Of a DNA stretch of 43,438 bases, positions 26,801-33,149 are shown piece after piece. This stretch comes from an uncultured Flavobacterium sp. (lineage in GTDB: Bacteria > Bacteroidota > Bacteroidia > Flavobacteriales > Flavobacteriaceae), in NCBI RefSeq assembly GCF_937967675.1, contig NZ_CALBSN010000117.1:1-43438 (forward strand), read 5' to 3'. The notes under the pieces are model-generated. The model was not told the DNA's origin. It saw only the letters and a program-made list of their open reading frames with translations, and did not search any database. A program made the position numbers and the translations under genes. How positions within the stretch are numbered: the stretch's first letter is position 1; every line of letters starts with the position of its first letter.

Positions 26801-26907
26801 CTTTCAAGGTACTGGTATACCGATGCACGAATAAGTGAGCCCACGCCCATAGACGTGAGCATCTGACTTATCATCTCGTGCATTTTAAAAATTACCAGTT
26901 TTTGAAA
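26801..26907 (-). ncRNA. candidate structured RNA element in the susC leader
   Basis: Nested complementary segments: TTTCAA/TTGAAA (26802-26807/26902-26907), ACTGGTA/TACCAGT (26811-26817/26893-26899), TGCACGA/TCGTGCA (26824-26830/26876-26882), ATAAGT/ACTTAT (26831-26836/26866-26871) and CACG/CGTG inside. The GC content is clearly above the surroundings. It could be a cis-regulatory RNA, a separate sRNA or the remains of a palindromic mobile element; the strand is inferred from the promoter. Confidence 0.4.
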
Positions 26908-26951
26908 ACGAGATTCTAAGCGAATGCTTCAATGTTGTATTTGAAGAATCG

Positions 26952-26986
26952 CAAAAATACATTACAAATTGTAATGATTAAACAAA
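26952..26986 (-). promoter_or_regulatory. susC operon promoter with central palindrome
   Basis: On the minus strand TTTG (26986-26983), 23 nt, TATTTTTG (26959-26952). Between the two boxes lies ATTACAA-A-TTGTAAT (26961-26975), a perfect 7-bp-arm palindrome, placed where a repressor would block the polymerase. Confidence 0.45.
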
Positions 26987-27002
26987 TATAACATTTTTTT
27001 TT

Positions 27003-27034
27003 AATAATGCGCATTTTCGTGCGCATTATTTTTT
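27003..27034 (+). terminator. hairpin with T-run upstream of the XRE-like gene
   Basis: Stem AATAATGCGCA (27003-27013) / TGCGCATTATT (27020-27030) with a six-base loop, followed by a T-run on the plus strand. No plus-strand gene precedes it for 7 kb, so it either ends an unseen plus-strand RNA or insulates the divergent promoters. Confidence 0.6.
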
Positions 27035-27058
27035 ACTTATTAATGTTACTTTGTTAAT

Positions 27059-27298
27059 ATGACAGAGATTAATTATATAATATGTTCCTACATATATAAA
27101 AATTGGGTTGAAACTTATAAGTCTCAACGCTCTTTTGCTCTAGATCATAATTTAGAAGAAAGTATCGTTCGAAAAATAAAAAATACTGCTCTTAAGATTG
27201 ATGAATCAGATTATACAATACCAGTCAAAACACTAAATAAAATTTGCGAAGCCAGAAATATTAAACTTTCAGAGTTTTTTAAGCTTATTGATTTATAA
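27059..27298 (+). CDS. small helix-turn-helix protein (XRE-like)
   Basis: 79-aa protein whose middle reads as an XRE-type HTH: RSFALDHNLEESIVRKIKNT (helices 2-3), then TLNKICEARNIKLSEFFKLID, the usual last helix. A TTACTTTG -7-like box ends six bases before the ATG, so the message may be nearly leaderless. It could control the RloAB genes, which face it on the other strand, or the susC operon behind it. Confidence 0.65.
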   Translation: MTEINYIICSYIYKNWVETYKSQRSFALDHNLEESIVRKIKNTALKIDESDYTIPVKTLNKICEARNIKLSEFFKLIDL

Positions 27299-27494
27299 GG
27301 ATATTTTCCAAACATATATTTTACTTTTTAGTTATAATTTAAAATGTTGAATTTGTAAATTGCATAAACAACAATTTATTTACAAACCATAAATAACACG
27401 ATTTTATTCTTCAATCTTAATCATAATGAAAAATGAAATGGTATGAAGTTATTGGAAAAGTGTTATGTAAAACCGCATCAGAAGTAACCAAATA

Positions 27495-28217
27495 TTAAGT
27501 ATTCCGAACTCTAATTTGATCTAATAATTCTTCAGATTCTCCATTTAATTCTTTAACTAAAATATGAATCCTAGTACAAGGATTATGAATCGCGTAATTT
27601 TCACATGTATGATTAGTCATCAATTGTTCTGCCCATTTTATTGCTTGTGATTGATTACCATATTTAGCTAGAATATTATACATTTCCAAACTATTCTTTT
27701 TGTATTCAAATTTTTTTGGATTCTTACTTTTTGACTCAGCAACAATCTTAGCGTTTATTGCATTTTCAATTGCTTTTTTATATTCAGTTCTCGACATAGA
27801 AGTATTTCGATATTGAAAATGTAATAAATACCACAATTCAAACGCTTCATTTGACCATCCAACTTTAATGTTATTGCTTTCTGCCAATTGAATTGCTCCA
27901 TTAAAATTATTAGGGTTAAAGCTATCTCTATCAAATACAGCCCATACACTATCATATTCTTGACTGGAATTATTTCTCGCTCTAATGGTCCTCCTAACCA
28001 AATCTCTTGTATTAGAACCTTCTCCCAATGTATCAATAGTATAAATAAAAGATTTTACATTTGTTTTAAATGACTTGAAATAATTTGGTTCTGTTTTTTC
28101 TCCTTCACAAACAATTAAAAAATAAACTCTGATTTCTTTAGTTTTTTCTTTTCGTTTTTTTTCTACTCGCTTATGACGCTTTAAAACAGCATTGTCAATT
28201 TTAATAATATTTGCCAT
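27495..28217 (-). CDS. RloB family protein (Toprim-like)
   Basis: 240-aa protein. Basic N-terminus, then VCEGEKTEPNYF (E38/E40) and VFDRDSF (D96, D98): the Glu and DxD pattern of a Toprim-type metal site, as known for RloB/DUF4435 proteins. The middle motif WSNEAFELWYLLHF is characteristic of RloB. It starts 3 bp after the RloA stop, so the two form an operon. Rlo genes were first noted beside restriction loci, and ATPase+Toprim pairs such as PARIS are phage-defence systems; the defence role here is inferred. Confidence 0.88.
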   Translation of the reverse strand: MANIIKIDNAVLKRHKRVEKKRKEKTKEIRVYFLIVCEGEKTEPNYFKSFKTNVKSFIYTIDTLGEGSNTRDLVRRTIRARNNSSQEYDSVWAVFDRDSFNPNNFNGAIQLAESNNIKVGWSNEAFELWYLLHFQYRNTSMSRTEYKKAIENAINAKIVAESKSKNPKKFEYKKNSLEMYNILAKYGNQSQAIKWAEQLMTNHTCENYAIHNPCTRIHILVKELNGESEELLDQIRVRNT

Positions 28218-28220
28218 ATA

Positions 28221-29444
28221 TTATATTTCTTGGAAGTTAGAAATGTATGGAATAGCACCATAGCGACCTCTTATATAGTCTTTTTCAAAACTTCTGTCTT
28301 TTCTAATAGTATTTCCATCCTCATCCTTAAACTCTAATAAAGAATACATGTCTGTAGCTTCAAAATTGTTTTTCTCAGTAAACCAAATTTGATCTCTTCT
28401 AAATAGATTAGCTCCAAGCAAATTAGTATCATGAGTTGTGAAAATTAATTGAGCATTTTTAGTATTAGTTTCTGGATTATTAAATAGAGTAATAATTGAT
28501 TGAGTTAATATAGGATGTAATTTGGCATCTAATTCATCAACAACTAATGTTAATCCATATTTTAGGGTAAAAACTATATAACCAGATAAATCAAAAATTT
28601 TATTCGTTCCAGAAGATTCTTGTTCATTCATTTTAAATTCAACATTAGAAACAACTTTCCCCTTCGCATCAAATTTGCTGTGCAAAGTTTTTACTCTATT
28701 TCTAAATGTTTTTGAAGTATCATCATCGACTAGAAACTTATTAAAACCTAAATCTAACTTCTCTATAAAATCCTCAATTCCTGATTTATGTTTATCATCA
28801 CTATATAAAACATTTGTTGCATTTATGCTAGTTTCATGTTCAATTCCAGATAGTATATTTGTTCTTGAAAGTTTTATCATCACTGCATTAGCAGTCTTAC
28901 TATTGAATTGGTCAGCTAGAGATATAAATAATCCGTTGTCTCTTGTCTTTGATTCCAATCCTTTAGCTTCTTCAAAAATATCAGCTACGCCGATACCATC
29001 ATTATTTCTAACGAAATAAACATCCTCTTTCTTTGATTTTTCATTCAAAATATATAACCATTCAGAATGAACTTTGTCATTATCAATTTCAAAACCATAT
29101 CTGTATCTTTTACAGTCATAACCATTATTTATAACAAATAATATTTCAAAAAAAGAAGGCTGATTTTCTGTTTCAACATTAAGTAAAAATGGACTAACAT
29201 TTAACTTATCAGTAGAATTAATCTTAGAAGAATTTTTAATTGTAGTAACCATAAAGTCCAAAGCTTTGATGAAATTACTTTTACCGCTTGAATTGGCTCC
29301 ATAAATTACAGCCGAACGAAGAACTTTATATTTCCCTTCTTTCGTAACATTATCCTTAAGTTCAGTAATACTTCCTGCCTCCAAACTAAAAGTTATCATT
29401 TCTTTAAATGAAAGAAAATTACAAACTGAAAATTCTAATAACAT
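28221..29444 (-). CDS. RloA family AAA/ABC-type ATPase
   Basis: 407-aa ATPase of the AAA_15/OLD-like group. Walker A GANSSGKS (49-56), Walker B LTLVVDELD (D303, E304) and the switch histidine in LIFTTHDTNLL. The inserted middle (about 90-280) has the helical arms seen in SMC-like ATPases. It is the probable sensor/regulator half of a two-gene RloAB module. A TATATTTG promoter box lies 46 nt upstream. Confidence 0.9.
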   Translation of the reverse strand: MLLEFSVCNFLSFKEMITFSLEAGSITELKDNVTKEGKYKVLRSAVIYGANSSGKSNFIKALDFMVTTIKNSSKINSTDKLNVSPFLLNVETENQPSFFEILFVINNGYDCKRYRYGFEIDNDKVHSEWLYILNEKSKKEDVYFVRNNDGIGVADIFEEAKGLESKTRDNGLFISLADQFNSKTANAVMIKLSRTNILSGIEHETSINATNVLYSDDKHKSGIEDFIEKLDLGFNKFLVDDDTSKTFRNRVKTLHSKFDAKGKVVSNVEFKMNEQESSGTNKIFDLSGYIVFTLKYGLTLVVDELDAKLHPILTQSIITLFNNPETNTKNAQLIFTTHDTNLLGANLFRRDQIWFTEKNNFEATDMYSLLEFKDEDGNTIRKDRSFEKDYIRGRYGAIPYISNFQEI

Positions 29445-29489
29445 AATTTTAAATTTAATTACAAATGAGAATATTTCTCAAATAATAGG

Positions 29490-29497
29490 CAAATATA
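29490..29497 (-). promoter_or_regulatory. -7 promoter box of rloAB
   Basis: Minus-strand TATATTTG, exact TAnnTTTG match, 46 nt before the RloA start. No -33 TTTG at standard spacing. Confidence 0.4.
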
Positions 29498-29889
29498 AGA
29501 AAATTATACATTGATTTATTTTAAAATTGAGTTTTTTTCGCAAAAAAATTACATTTAGCATACGAATCCTTTCGAGTACCATAGACTAAAAATAACAATA
29601 AAAAAACTAAAAAAGGTGCTTGGTCATCTTTTTTAGTTCATCAACTTGTCTATTCCGAATTAAAACTTGTTAATTCGGGAGTATTTGATTTTTGAATTGT
29701 ATTTTTCAATACTACTCTCCTACTTTTTATGAATGAAATAGTATGATATTCAATATTGATTCTTCAACTTTTTTTTGGGTGCTTAGTAATGGGTATAAGA
29801 TAAATAAAGTATTTATATGATTACGGTAAAACCGTAAAGCAAATTAAACTCTTGATTCTATTTTTGATAAATTTTAAATTAAATATATT
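29498..29889. other. intergenic region between RloA and the Cas2-like gene
   Basis: About 390 bp without a coding frame I trust. It contains the inverted repeat CCGAATTAA/TTAATTCGG (29655-29663/29670-29678), a weak relative of the AATTCNNGAATT palindrome; a long imperfect hairpin 29677-29717 (GGGAGTATT against AATACT and CTCTCC); TTACGGT/ACCGTAA (29821-29827/29831-29837), at the -33 position of the next gene; and a TATTTTTG box (29859-29866) 24 nt before that gene. A short sequence at 29564-29583 recurs at 32463-32482. Confidence 0.5.
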
Positions 29890-30159
29890 ATGGGAACAAC
29901 AATTGGAAACGTATTAATATCATATGATATTGACAAATTTCACACGCAAGTAAAAACAGCATTAGAAGCGCTAGGGTATTATGACAATTTTAAATTAGAT
30001 AATGACCCAAAGATTTACAAATTACCTAACACCACAATGTGGCACCCAAAAAAATCTTCGAGTCAAGCTATGAATGAATTAAAATTGATTTGTAGCAATA
30101 ATGGTGCAAAACTTGAAAAAGCTGTAGCTGTTAAAGCAACAGAATTTGTTGGCTTTTAA
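29890..30159 (+). CDS. small Cas2-like (ferredoxin-fold) protein
   Basis: 89-aa protein opening GTTIGNVLISYDID, the first-strand pattern (hydrophobic stretch, then SYDI) of Cas2/SinR-type proteins, followed by an amphipathic helix, a strand pair around YKLPNTTMWHPKKSS and a last helix plus strand (KLEKAVAVKATEFVGF). No cas genes or CRISPR repeats are near. Cas2-like and VapD-like folds occur as stand-alone toxins or nucleases, so this could be an effector, but the family assignment is tentative. Confidence 0.55.
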   Translation: MGTTIGNVLISYDIDKFHTQVKTALEALGYYDNFKLDNDPKIYKLPNTTMWHPKKSSSQAMNELKLICSNNGAKLEKAVAVKATEFVGF

Positions 30160-30165
30160 TTTTCT

Positions 30166-30192
30166 CAATGCCTACTATTCATGTAGGCATTG
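30166..30192 (+). terminator. hairpin after the Cas2-like gene
   Basis: Perfect stem CAATGCCTAC (30166-30175) / GTAGGCATTG (30183-30192), 7-nt loop. There is no T-run behind it, so it is a weak intrinsic terminator at best. Confidence 0.5.
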
Positions 30193-30310
30193 TCATGACT
30201 TAAATTAACCAAAGTTTTTTTCTAAATGCATTATTTACACGTAGTTTGTTAACCTTTGGTTGTAAATCAATTGAATAAAGCAGAATGAAAATATTATTAC
30301 TATAAAACAA

Positions 30311-30712
30311 GTAAAAACAAAGAATTGTTTATCATTTCGCTTTTGCATAGTAAAATTCCAAAAATACATACTAAAAAAGAATTGAGGTAACTAATTTAGC
30401 TTTGTTTTTAAATGAACATGTTATATTGATAAGGGAAATAATTAGTTTAGTTATTACTGGTATACAGACATTTGTATGAGATTTAAAATATAAGAACGTA
30501 AGGGATATTTTAAGGTTATGATACGCGGATAGAAAACTATTAAAACAAAGTTGATTTTTTTTAACAATACCGATGTTTTAATGATTTAAAATAAAAAATA
30601 AAAGTTTTGAAAAATATGAAAAAACGGATAGTTCAAGAACGTAGCTTTAATCATGTTCATTGGTTTAGTTATTCTTATTTTACAGCTTATTTATATCTAT
30701 TTTGATATTAAG
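30311..30712. repeat. 0.4-kb repeat, copy 1
   Basis: Matches 32511-32913 along its whole length in the same orientation, at roughly 85-90% identity by eye and offset by 2200 bases with only single-base gaps. The two copies enclose the HEPN-like and PLD-like genes. Confidence 0.9.
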
Positions 30713-30718
30713 AGTTAA
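30616..30718 (+). pseudogene. frameshifted copy of the 36-aa membrane peptide gene
   Basis: Aligns with the intact gene at 32815-32925. Two single-base deletions (after the initial A-run, and in CGTAGCT against CGTATGCT) destroy the frame, while the rest, including the terminal GATATTAAG, is nearly identical. Confidence 0.65.
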
Positions 30719-30816
30719 ATGTTTAGGCAACTTTTTTTATTAATAAATTTTAAAAGCTGTATATATTTGATTATATAGACAAGTTAGCAGTAACCCTAAA
30801 AAAACTCAAAAACAAT

Positions 30817-31542
30817 ATGAAACTTCCAAACTGGTTTAAAATATTATGGTGCATTTTACTAATCGGATTGACAGGAATAATTCTATTTAACCGTTTTGAC
30901 GAAATAATTTCAGGACAATCTGTTCTATTTGATATTTTTATTTTTTTAATTTTTGTGGCGCTAATGCTCGTACCCATTTTTTCAGAAATTGATTTTTTTG
31001 GCATTAAGCTAAAAAAAGAAATTGAAGACCTTAAACAAGATATTAGGATTAAACTAGGAGACATAAAAAACGAAATTCGCAGCAGTCAAACTCAAACTGT
31101 ACATCAAACCGTTCAGACATTTGGACCTCCACCACCTGACAATAAATTACCTGAGCTACAATACGAAATTGAAAGGATTTTAAGTGCCAAACTAAAAGAA
31201 CACGGTATCACACCAGACATCAAAATAGCTAGACGTATTGATGTTCCACAAGGCAATTTATTAATGTTCCAAGTACGTTTTAACATTGAAAAACAATTAA
31301 GACGGATTTGGGTACAACGATTTGATAGTGGTAATTTTGACCCTAGACATCAGCCATTAACTCGAATTATTCAAGACTTAGCCAAATTTGAAATTATTGA
31401 TAACAACTTTTTTGTTATACTAAGAGAAATACTTTCAATTTGTAATTATGCGATTCACGGTGAAAAAGTAACGGAAAATCAAGTTTCGTTTGTGACCAAA
31501 AACGCTAAACAAATTTTAGATTATTTAAGCCAAGTAAAATAA
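30817..31542 (+). CDS. membrane protein with HEPN/DUF4145-like C-terminal domain
   Basis: 241-aa protein. Two hydrophobic helices (about 7-24 and 39-57), then a charged coiled-coil-like stretch (about 66-95), a linker with GPPPPDN (about 103-109) and a helical C-terminal domain. The end, ILREILSICNYAIHGE, resembles the last helix of HEPN/DUF4145 domains, with N210 and H214. The usual Arg before the Asn is replaced by Cys209, so RNase activity is doubtful. Possibly a membrane-anchored sensor or effector in the defence-like region. Confidence 0.55.
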   Translation: MKLPNWFKILWCILLIGLTGIILFNRFDEIISGQSVLFDIFIFLIFVALMLVPIFSEIDFFGIKLKKEIEDLKQDIRIKLGDIKNEIRSSQTQTVHQTVQTFGPPPPDNKLPELQYEIERILSAKLKEHGITPDIKIARRIDVPQGNLLMFQVRFNIEKQLRRIWVQRFDSGNFDPRHQPLTRIIQDLAKFEIIDNNFFVILREILSICNYAIHGEKVTENQVSFVTKNAKQILDYLSQVK

Positions 31543-31713
31543 TATGTACTCATTTGAATTTGCGCGATTCCTTTCACCTTTCATGAAAGCAATATAATCA
31601 AAAAGATGCATAGGCATTTTTTTTGAAAAAATTTTAAAAGTTTTATTTATTTAATAATATAATATAGTAATTGTAACGCAGAATCAAAATTATAACTCAA
31701 TTTTAAATCAAAA

Positions 31714-31781
31714 ATGAAAAAAGTAATGTACTTAAAAGTATTAATAAACCTTTAGACGACGAAACAAAGCTTGTCGAAAAA
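31714..31781 (+). other. probable frameshifted 5' part of the PLD-like gene
   Basis: An ATG at 31714 is followed by six A. With seven A the frame would read MKKSNVLKSINKPL and run straight into the downstream frame, which otherwise has only a TTG start at 31782. The in-between codons are protein-like and stop-free. Either a natural inactivating or phase-variable slip, or a sequencing error in a homopolymer. Confidence 0.5.
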
Positions 31782-32369
31782 TTGTCGGAAATAAAAGATG
31801 TTGAATTCTTTCATTATTTTCCAGAAAACAATGAAATTAACATCGAAAAAGAAAAAGAATGGCTACTTGATGTTGGAATAACAGAAGCTTTTAATACTTC
31901 TCAATACCTTGAAGCTCTTGGAACAACCAGCCATCGTCCTGGTGATATCAAATTACTCATTCAAAAATATCTCGACAGAACAATAAAAACAAATAAACTC
32001 ATTATAATTGATAGATATTTTTTTCCAAATAATCACGATGCAACTTATCCAAATTTTGTAGTAGATATTTTAGATAAATATTTATCAATTATAGATGAAA
32101 TAACATTTATTACTTCGCCAAGATATAATTCTGTTGCAGCAAACTCAATTAAAAGTCTGCTATTTAGTAAAAAAGAAACATTAACCATCAACATAAAACA
32201 TACAGATGACTTTCACGACAGATTTTGGATAAGTAACTATAATGGTAAAGGACTTTTCTTGGGAACTTCTCTAAATGGCTTCGGGAGAAAATATGCTTTA
32301 ATTGATTATATAAATACCGCAGACGTTCGATTAATTATTGCGGAACTTAACACTCAAGGATTGATTTAA
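31782..32369 (+). CDS. PLD-like domain protein, probably missing its true start
   Basis: 195 aa from a TTG start; 217 aa if the upstream A-run is corrected. The C-terminal half has IKHTDDFHDRFWISN followed by GLFLGTSLNGFGRK, the H-D-R-F plus LGTSLN arrangement seen in MIT_C/PLD-like domains that accompany defence genes. LIIIDRYFFP (about 73-82) forms a core strand. A single half-motif is present, so a dimer would be needed for phospholipase D-type nuclease chemistry. It lies between the two 0.4-kb repeats. Confidence 0.6.
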   Translation: MSEIKDVEFFHYFPENNEINIEKEKEWLLDVGITEAFNTSQYLEALGTTSHRPGDIKLLIQKYLDRTIKTNKLIIIDRYFFPNNHDATYPNFVVDILDKYLSIIDEITFITSPRYNSVAANSIKSLLFSKKETLTINIKHTDDFHDRFWISNYNGKGLFLGTSLNGFGRKYALIDYINTADVRLIIAELNTQGLI

Positions 32370-32510
32370 AAAAAGACAACTGCTGATTACACATGTTACT
32401 ATTGCACATCTTCCTTTAATTTAAACTATTTTTCGAAAAATAAAACCCTCTACTGGTGGGCAAATCCTTTCGCGTACCCATATAAATCAAATAAATTAGC
32501 ATAAAAAAAA

Positions 32511-32913
32511 TAAAAACAACTAATTATTTTATCATTTCGTTTTTGCATAGTAAAATTCCAAAAATACTTACCAATAAAGAATTGAGGTAACTAATTTAGC
32601 TTAGTTTTTAAATGAACATGTTATATTGATAATAGAAATAATTAGTTGAATTATTAATGGTTTGCTGACATTTATATGAGAGTTAAAATATACAAAACTA
32701 AGGAATATTTTATGGTCATGATAATTGGAAAGAAAACTATTAAAACAAAGTTGAATTTTTTAACAATATCAATGTTTTAATGATTTTAAATAAATAATAA
32801 AAGTTTTGAAAAATATGAAAAAATGGGATAGTTCAAAAACGTATGCTTTAATCATGTTCATTGGTTTAGTTATTCTTATTTTACAGTTGATTTATATCTA
32901 TTTTGATATTAAG
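32511..32913. repeat. 0.4-kb repeat, copy 2
   Basis: Partner of 30311-30712, same orientation. This copy keeps the peptide gene at its 3' end intact and may be the parent of copy 1. Confidence 0.9.
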
Positions 32914-32925
32914 GATGGACATTAG
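32815..32925 (+). CDS. 36-aa single-helix membrane peptide
   Basis: Short gene encoding a basic start (MKKWDSSKTY), one long hydrophobic helix (ALIMFIGLVILILQLIYIYF) and an acidic/basic tail (DIKDGH). The whole 0.4-kb repeat ends within its last codons. Conservation of the helix region between the two repeat copies apart from frame-breaking deletions suggests it was a real gene in the ancestor. It could be a toxic or membrane-active peptide, or a small holin-like helper. Confidence 0.5.
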   Translation: MKKWDSSKTYALIMFIGLVILILQLIYIYFDIKDGH

Positions 32926-32958
32926 GCATTTATAACTATCAATTACTTAACAAAAAAG

Positions 32959-32994
32959 ACCGTAATATTTTTACCCAAAACACCGTAACAATAT
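32959..32994. repeat. 36-bp element, copy 1
   Basis: Starts and ends with ACCGTAA-type words separated by a T-run and CCCAAAAC. Matches 36191-36226 at 34 of 36 positions. Lies 155 bp before the ATG of the 365-aa gene. Confidence 0.85.
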
Positions 32995-33149
32995 CATTTA
33001 ATATTTTATTTAATTGCCAAAAAATTTAAACAATGAAAGCTTTGAGTTTAATTATTAATATCTACAAGCACATAATATAATTTGTAAGAAAAGTGAATCT
33101 AAATAGATTTGATAATAGTAACTAGTTGGAAGTAATTTAATTTGACACT

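Larger units (their letters stand above)
26443..27002 (-). other. long 5' leader/intergenic region of the susC operon
   Basis: About 560 bp without a confident protein gene but dense with inverted repeats. From the promoter inward on the minus strand: GATTCT/AGAATC and CTTCAA/TTGAAG at the very 5' end (26908-26950), the long stem at 26801-26907, GTTGAGT/ACTCAAC (26749-26755/26787-26793), ACTGCC/GGCAGT near 26640-26675, and AGTCC/GGACT (26485-26489/26516-26520) close to susC. A 39-codon frame (26883 to 26764 on the minus strand) lies in the long stem. A 73-codon frame also crosses the region but looks non-coding. Confidence 0.5.
30193..30816. other. intergenic region containing copy 1 of the 0.4-kb repeat
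   Basis: Holds AACCAAAG/CTTTGGTT (30207-30214/30254-30261), copy 1 of the repeat (30311-30712) with its broken peptide gene, and about 100 bp of AT-rich leader before the next gene. No intact coding frame seen. Confidence 0.6.
32370..33149. other. intergenic region with copy 2 of the 0.4-kb repeat
   Basis: About 780 bp holding the short sequence at 32463-32482 shared with 29564-29583, repeat copy 2 (32511-32913), the 36-aa peptide gene (32815-32925) and the 36-bp element (32959-32994). The last 150 bp before the next gene are AT-rich with nothing recognisable. Confidence 0.6.

Noticed and set aside
26607..26828. 73-codon frame on the minus strand in the susC leader
   Set aside because: Composition is not protein-like for this genome, it runs through strong RNA stems, and the ATG is inside the main hairpin. 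The shorter 39-codon frame is at least as plausible; neither is called.
26600..26950. Retron or group II intron RNA in the structured region
   Set aside because: No reverse transcriptase gene within the window and no recognisable domain V or msr/msd pattern.
27352..27386. TTTGTAAAT/ATTTACAAA hairpin after the HTH gene
   Set aside because: All-AT-type stem with a 17-nt loop and no T-run; may be chance in AT-rich DNA.
27433..27498. 21-codon frame (MKWYEVIGKVLCKTASEVTKY) behind the HTH gene
   Set aside because: Too short to judge, overlaps the stop of the RloB gene on the other strand, and no promoter or repeat supports it.
30771..31064. 97-codon minus-strand frame opposite the HEPN-like gene
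   Set aside because: It is the mirror of the membrane-helix codons of the real gene; no start signal on that strand.
31578..31589. 12-bp perfect palindrome CTTTCATGAAAG downstream of the HEPN-like gene
   Set aside because: Single occurrence, no promoter or gene start nearby; no reason to assign a role.
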